From assembly GCA_016223085.1 (NCBI GenBank), contig JACRPS010000011.1:244581-304461 (forward strand): 59,881 nucleotides of DNA, written 5' to 3'. The notes beneath the pieces are model-generated. The model worked only from the letters and a program-made list of their open reading frames with translations, searched no databases and was not told the origin of the DNA. The stretch is from Chloroflexota bacterium (GTDB lineage Bacteria; Chloroflexota; Anaerolineae; Aggregatilineales; Phototrophicaceae). Of this stretch, positions 56,012-59,881 are shown piece after piece (within the stretch, counting starts at the first letter, position 1; each line of letters starts with the position of its first letter). The translations under genes and the position numbers were made by a program.

Positions 56012-57004
56012 ATGACAACGATTCGAGATGTAGCCGAACGCGCCGGGGTCAGCGTCACCACTGCCTCGTATGCCCTGAACGGCATTGGCAGTATCGGTGA
56101 CGCGACCCGCAAGCGGGTGCTGGAGGCTGCCGAAGCGCTCAATTACCACCCGAACGCTTTCGCGCGGCACTTAAAAAAACGCAAAACCCATACCATCGGC
56201 GTTTTTATCTCCCGCTTTGGCGGCGCCTTTTACGAGGAGATTCTGGAAGGGATTCACAGCATCATTCTGGAGACCGACTATGAACTGCTCGTTTGCCCGG
56301 AAAGCCGCTCAACGCGCCGGATGCTGCTGCACCGGCAGGTGGACGGCGCGATTGTCTTTGACTCTAAAATCTCTGACGACGATGTGCTGAAACTGGCCTC
56401 CGGCCATTTCCCGATTGTGGTGTTGGATCGCTCCCTGCAAAGCGACTTCATTCTGCCCCTTCTGCTTGATAACGCCCAGGGTGTGCGGGAAGCCTTCGCC
56501 CATCTTTACGGTCAGGGCTGCCGAAAAATCGCCTTTGTCACCGGGGCGATGGATTCTTTTGACAACACCGAACGCATGGCAACCTTCCTGGCCGAAGCGG
56601 AAGGGCGCAACCTGCACGTCCCGGTCTATCCGGGCAATTTCACTGAGGTTTCCGGTTATGCAGCCGCTATGTCCATTCTCCAATCCGGCGACCTGCCTGA
56701 TGCGGTCTTCTGCGCCAATGACCAGATGGCGATGGGTTTTCTGCGCGCCATGAAAGAACACGGACTCCACGCCCCTGCCGATATTGCCATCGTTGGCTTC
56801 GACGATATTCCCCTGTCCCGCTACCTGCAGCCCTCCATCTCCACCATTGGCACCTCCCGTTTCGAGTGGGGAGCAACCGCCGCCCGGCAACTGATTGACT
56901 TTCTGGACACGGAAAGTCCCTTCCAGCCGCATCGTATTCCCACCCGCTTTCTGCCGCGTGAATCGTCCACGCTGCGCCGTGAGTCGCCATCTGCCGCCGG
57001 ATAA
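56012..57004 (+). CDS. LacI-family transcriptional regulator
   Basis: 330 residues. The helix-turn-helix and hinge are TIRDVAERAGVSVTTASYAL (residues 3-22) and NYHPNAFARHLKKRKTHTIG. The effector-binding domain has GVFISRFGGAFYEEILEGI, CANDQMAMGFLRAMKEHG and IAIVGFDDIPLSRYLQPSIS. It probably represses the GH94 promoter through the palindrome at 55794-55811 and is released by an imported sugar (inference). Divergent to the transport unit and first of a rightward group with GH144-like and GH35 genes. GGAG lies before the ATG. Confidence 0.93.
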   Translation: MTTIRDVAERAGVSVTTASYALNGIGSIGDATRKRVLEAAEALNYHPNAFARHLKKRKTHTIGVFISRFGGAFYEEILEGIHSIILETDYELLVCPESRSTRRMLLHRQVDGAIVFDSKISDDDVLKLASGHFPIVVLDRSLQSDFILPLLLDNAQGVREAFAHLYGQGCRKIAFVTGAMDSFDNTERMATFLAEAEGRNLHVPVYPGNFTEVSGYAAAMSILQSGDLPDAVFCANDQMAMGFLRAMKEHGLHAPADIAIVGFDDIPLSRYLQPSISTIGTSRFEWGATAARQLIDFLDTESPFQPHRIPTRFLPRESSTLRRESPSAAG

Positions 57005-57010
57005 ACGATC

Positions 57011-58249
57011 ATGGATATAAACCCGCTGCTGCACCGTGAACTGCAAGGCTCTGTCGAATTCTTTCTGGATTTCACCAACCTCGACCCGCATAGTCGGGGA
57101 TATGGTCTGACGGTGGATTCGACCAAAGACGTGGCGATGGCGTCCATCGCAGCCACCGGCTTCGCGCTGACGGCGTGGGTGATTGCCAGCGAACGGGGTT
57201 TACTGCCCCGACAACGGGCAGTGGACATCACGCGCGGCACGTTGCACACGCTGCTGCATCATGTTCCCCACCATCGCGGCTTCTTCGCCCACTTTCTGCA
57301 CATGAACACCGCCCAACGCCGGGGCAAATGCGAGTACTCCACCATTGACACGGCGCTGTGCCTGAATGGCGTCATCGCGGCAGCCGCTTATTTTCAGGAC
57401 GAACCGATTCGCCAGATGGCGGATGAACTGCTGGCACGGGTAGACTGGCGCTTTATCGTTTTTGAGCAGGATGGTCAGGCGCTGTTCCACATGGCCTACA
57501 ACCCCGATGCGGACGGCGATTATGTGAGCGACCAGCCGGGTTTCATCAGCCAGTGGGATATGGCCGCCGAACAAAAGATGATGTACCTGCAAGCCGCCGG
57601 GCACATTGAGCCATCGCTGGCGCGCCGCTTGTATCAGGGCTTTCGCCGCGATAAAGGTACGTTTGACGGCCACGACATCATCATCAACCCCGGTGGCAAC
57701 CTGTTTGCTTACCAGTTCAGCGAAGCCTGGCTGGATACCGCCAGCTATCTTGACCCTGATGGCGTGGATTGGTTCAACAACACCCGGCTGGCGACCTTAG
57801 CCAATCGCCAGTTTTGCATCGAACACGCCCATGAGTTCAAAACGTATCATGCCAACAGTTGGGGCATCAGCGCCGGCGACAGTCCCTGGGGCTACGATGT
57901 CTCCGGCGCGCCGCCGGCCCTGGGGAACGTCAAGCCGAATGGAACCGTATCCATTTACGGCGCGGTGGCGTCCCTGCCCTTTGTCCCCGACCTGGCGCTG
58001 GCGATGATCGAGTATCTTTACCGGGAACACCCCCAAACGTGGGGCAGGTACGGCTTTTTTGACTCTTACAACCTGGCTGTCGAGCCACCCTGGTACAGCC
58101 ATTCGCTCTACAGCATTGACAAGGGCTGTTCGCTGCTCATGGTTGAGAATTACCTCAGCGGGCTGGTCTGGCACACCTACACCAACAGCGCCTATATTCA
58201 AAACGCCCTGTCTGTTCTGGGCTTTTACAAACGGCACGAAGGTGAATAG
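57011..58249 (+). CDS. PF10091 glycoamylase-family enzyme, probable GH144 endo-beta-1,2-glucanase
   Basis: 412 residues. An (alpha/alpha)6-barrel protein with the motifs ISQWDMAAEQKMMYLQAAG, NLFAYQFSEAWLD, HANSWGISAGDSPWGYDVSG, GTVSIYGAVASLPFVPDLAL, WGRYGFFDSYNL and YSIDKGCSLLMVENYLSGLV. These are the conserved blocks of PF10091, the family of GH144 endo-beta-1,2-glucanases, despite the older glucoamylase label. No signal peptide is visible, so it probably works inside the cell on imported oligosaccharides, which is unusual since known GH144 enzymes are exported. It lies six bases after the LacI gene. Confidence 0.85.
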   Translation: MDINPLLHRELQGSVEFFLDFTNLDPHSRGYGLTVDSTKDVAMASIAATGFALTAWVIASERGLLPRQRAVDITRGTLHTLLHHVPHHRGFFAHFLHMNTAQRRGKCEYSTIDTALCLNGVIAAAAYFQDEPIRQMADELLARVDWRFIVFEQDGQALFHMAYNPDADGDYVSDQPGFISQWDMAAEQKMMYLQAAGHIEPSLARRLYQGFRRDKGTFDGHDIIINPGGNLFAYQFSEAWLDTASYLDPDGVDWFNNTRLATLANRQFCIEHAHEFKTYHANSWGISAGDSPWGYDVSGAPPALGNVKPNGTVSIYGAVASLPFVPDLALAMIEYLYREHPQTWGRYGFFDSYNLAVEPPWYSHSLYSIDKGCSLLMVENYLSGLVWHTYTNSAYIQNALSVLGFYKRHEGE

Positions 58250-58269
58250 TAGAAAGGATACTGACTGGG

Positions 58270-59235
58270 ATGCCCCATGATATTGGAGCGATAAAAAGCA
58301 CGTTCATCCGGCTGCTGAACGACGACGCCAAGACAGCGATCATTGACTTACTGGTACCCCTGCTCGACGCTGAGACGCCCGTATCCGCCGATGACAGGGG
58401 ATGGGCATTCTGGAATGTCTGCGATCAGTATGCCATGCTGCGGAACGCCAAAGATCAATATACCTATCAGGCTGAATTCTATAAATGGAGCCAGCGCGAC
58501 CTCCCGTTGCTCCGGCGTCACTGGGTGGTATCGGATGGCACCCAGGCCATGACCCTCATTAACGGCGGTTTCCTCGAATTCTGGTGGGACTGCTACCAAT
58601 CGGCCAATGAGAGCGCCCCCCAGGTGGCGGAAAACCGCGCCGCGCGTTTTGAATCGCACCGGGCGAATGCCGCCGCCTATACCCATTTTCGAGAATTCAG
58701 CCGCGCCGAAACCGCGTTACGGTCACTGGAAGCGCTGCTGTCCGAAGACCCCCTGTGGGTCAATCGTGATTTTGCGACTGCGACGGTGTCCACCCTGCGG
58801 GTGGAGTATTACGCGGCCCTGGGGCAGTATGAACAGGTCGCCATGGAGAGTGAGGCTCTGGATCGGTATCTGGACGACTGGCTTGGCCGCCTGCAAAGGC
58901 CGCTGGTGAAGACGTTTCGCCAATCGCTTTTGGGCAGTTGGGAGATGTTGAATGCCACCCGGCCACCGGAAGCCATCTTTATTGCGATCCACAATGCGGC
59001 CTGTGCGCTGGTCATCGGACGCCAGTTTGTGGAAGCAGAGCGGCTCTTTCGGTTGGTGCTTGATGAGCAGCGGGAGGGGATGACGGCCTACTCCACGGCA
59101 TTGTATCTGTTGGCGTGCTGGCACAACCGGCACAGTAAGGATGAGATTCGTGATTTGCTGTCCAGTTTTCAAAACGTGACACTTCGGGATGTCCTGAAGT
59201 TTGCGCCGGAGCTGGCTGAGGCGCTGAGCGAATGA
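58270..59235 (+). CDS. Uncharacterised helical protein (possible TPR-like)
   Basis: 321 residues, not recognised. It is mostly alpha-helical, with repeat-like segments RAETALRSLEALLSEDPLW, YYAALGQYEQVAMESEALD and GRQFVEAERLFRLVLDEQRE that resemble TPR helices, and a Trp-rich N-terminal part (DRGWAFWNVCDQYAML, FYKWSQRDLPLLRRHWVV). No signal peptide or membrane helix. It is placed between the GH144-like and GH35 genes on the same strand, so it is likely part of the glycan locus. Confidence 0.75.
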   Translation: MPHDIGAIKSTFIRLLNDDAKTAIIDLLVPLLDAETPVSADDRGWAFWNVCDQYAMLRNAKDQYTYQAEFYKWSQRDLPLLRRHWVVSDGTQAMTLINGGFLEFWWDCYQSANESAPQVAENRAARFESHRANAAAYTHFREFSRAETALRSLEALLSEDPLWVNRDFATATVSTLRVEYYAALGQYEQVAMESEALDRYLDDWLGRLQRPLVKTFRQSLLGSWEMLNATRPPEAIFIAIHNAACALVIGRQFVEAERLFRLVLDEQREGMTAYSTALYLLACWHNRHSKDEIRDLLSSFQNVTLRDVLKFAPELAEALSE

Positions 59236-59317
59236 AGTTGGGCAAACCAGCGAATGGCCTTCTCAACGCGGAACTTTAGGGCATGTCGGCACAGATCAGT
59301 CCTGAAAGAGAGAAAAG

Positions 59318-59881
59318 ATGAACACATTTGACGTAAAAGACGGTCATTTCTGGCTGAACGATCAGCCACAGTTCATTCACGCGGGGGAGTTTCATTATTT
59401 CCGCACCCCTGCCGACCAGTGGGCACATCGCCTGGGGCTGCTGCAAGCCGCCGGATTTAACACAGTCGCGGCTTATATCCCCTGGCTGTGGCACCAGCCG
59501 CAGCCGGACGTTTCCGATGTGGACGGCCATACCCACCCGATGCGCAACCTCGCCGGCTTCCTGGATTTGGCCGCCGACATGGGCTTCTATATCATCGCCC
59601 GCCCCGGCCCCTACATCATGGCTGAAACGATCAACGAGGGCATCCCGCCCTGGGTGTTCAGCCGGTATCCGCAGGCGGCGTTCATCGCGCAGGATGGCAA
59701 CGTCCAAAACGTCGCCAGCTATCTGCATCCCGATTTTCTTGCGTGCGTTGAGGGATGGTACCAGGCCGTGTTCGAGGTGTTGTCACCTCGCCAGATCACA
59801 CGCGGCGGCAAAATCCTGCTGATTCAACTGGATAACGAGATGGGCATGATCCAGTGGGTCAGGAACATCGTGGACATCAAT
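59318..59881 (+). CDS. GH35 family glycosidase, N-terminal part (runs off right edge)
   Basis: 188 codons open to the window end. It starts MNTFDVKDGHFWLNDQPQFI, then HAGEFHYFRTPADQWAHRLG, AAGFNTVAAYIPWLWHQPQP, GFYIIARPGPYIMAE and ILLIQLDNEMGMIQW, which contains the GH35 acid/base Glu after Asn (QxENEYG in classical beta-galactosidases). There is no signal peptide. GH35 is mainly beta-galactosidase, but a GH35 enzyme encoded beside endo-beta-1,2-glucanase homologues in Ignavibacterium album acts on beta-1,2-glucosidic links, and the same gene company here favours that role (inference). Confidence 0.85.
   Translation, partial: MNTFDVKDGHFWLNDQPQFIHAGEFHYFRTPADQWAHRLGLLQAAGFNTVAAYIPWLWHQPQPDVSDVDGHTHPMRNLAGFLDLAADMGFYIIARPGPYIMAETINEGIPPWVFSRYPQAAFIAQDGNVQNVASYLHPDFLACVEGWYQAVFEVLSPRQITRGGKILLIQLDNEMGMIQWVRNIVDIN

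Noticed and set aside
57011-58249. Glucoamylase
   Set aside because: The PF10091 family name is historical; the motifs match GH144-type enzymes, not GH15 glucoamylases.

Overview
The window looks like a chromosomal segment of a Chloroflexota bacterium, probably of the Anaerolineae type. It is GC-rich, carries a coenzyme F420 pathway, contains an Flp-type prepilin sequence of the kind common in that group, and its first ~36 kb are peppered with short palindromes with GTAGGGGC...GCCCCTAC ends. Taxonomy is inferred from gene content only.

Region 1 (1-5993, minus strand): the start of a GT-C-type membrane protein runs off the left edge. It is followed by a coenzyme F420 block: F420:NADP reductase (npdG), cofE, a fluoride channel (crcB), an FbiB-type dehydro-F420 reductase, cofD, cofC and a luciferase-like F420-dependent oxidoreductase. 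The radical-SAM CofG/CofH (FbiC) step is not here.

Region 2 (6275-28244, minus strand): a purine and ureide catabolism island. It holds ssnA, a fold-type II PLP enzyme, a threonine synthase, carbamate kinase (arcC), a YgeW-like knotted carbamoyltransferase, a YgeY-like M20 hydrolase, adenine deaminase, 8-oxoguanine deaminase, a phosphotriesterase-family hydrolase and folD. This is much of the gene set linked to anaerobic urate breakdown in gut bacteria, but without ygfK, xdhD, hyuA or a typical ygeX in the window. Interspersed are GT2, HIT, two Nudix/phosphatase-type housekeeping genes, a DUF4268-MNT-Mug cassette, two polytopic membrane proteins and a broken copy of the 3' end of adenine deaminase.

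Region 3 (28528-40878, mostly plus strand): a 1504-residue protein with an Flp-type prepilin N-terminus, a Pro/Thr linker and a large PA14/jelly-roll ectodomain, ending in a strong terminator; a guanylate kinase-Nudix-like fusion with ygfZ; an FtsB/DivIC-like protein; a cation diffusion facilitator; a DUF2254 membrane protein; and otsB-otsA for trehalose synthesis.

Region 4 (40897-59881): a glycan-use locus arranged around a divergent LacI-family regulator. Leftward, a ~15-kb gene train encodes a GH94 phosphorylase, two solute-binding proteins, two pairs of sugar ABC permeases, an NHL-TPR-Yip1 protein split by a frameshift, and a DUF5696 protein. Rightward lie a GH144-like (PF10091) enzyme, an unrecognised helical protein and a GH35 enzyme cut by the right edge. 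A clear promoter with a perfect 18-bp LacI-type operator sits before GH94. GH144 + GH35 + GH94 point to beta-1,2-glucan oligosaccharides as the likely substrate (inference). No ABC ATPase is present, so a shared ATPase elsewhere must be used.

No tRNA, rRNA, CRISPR array, transposase or integrase was recognised.
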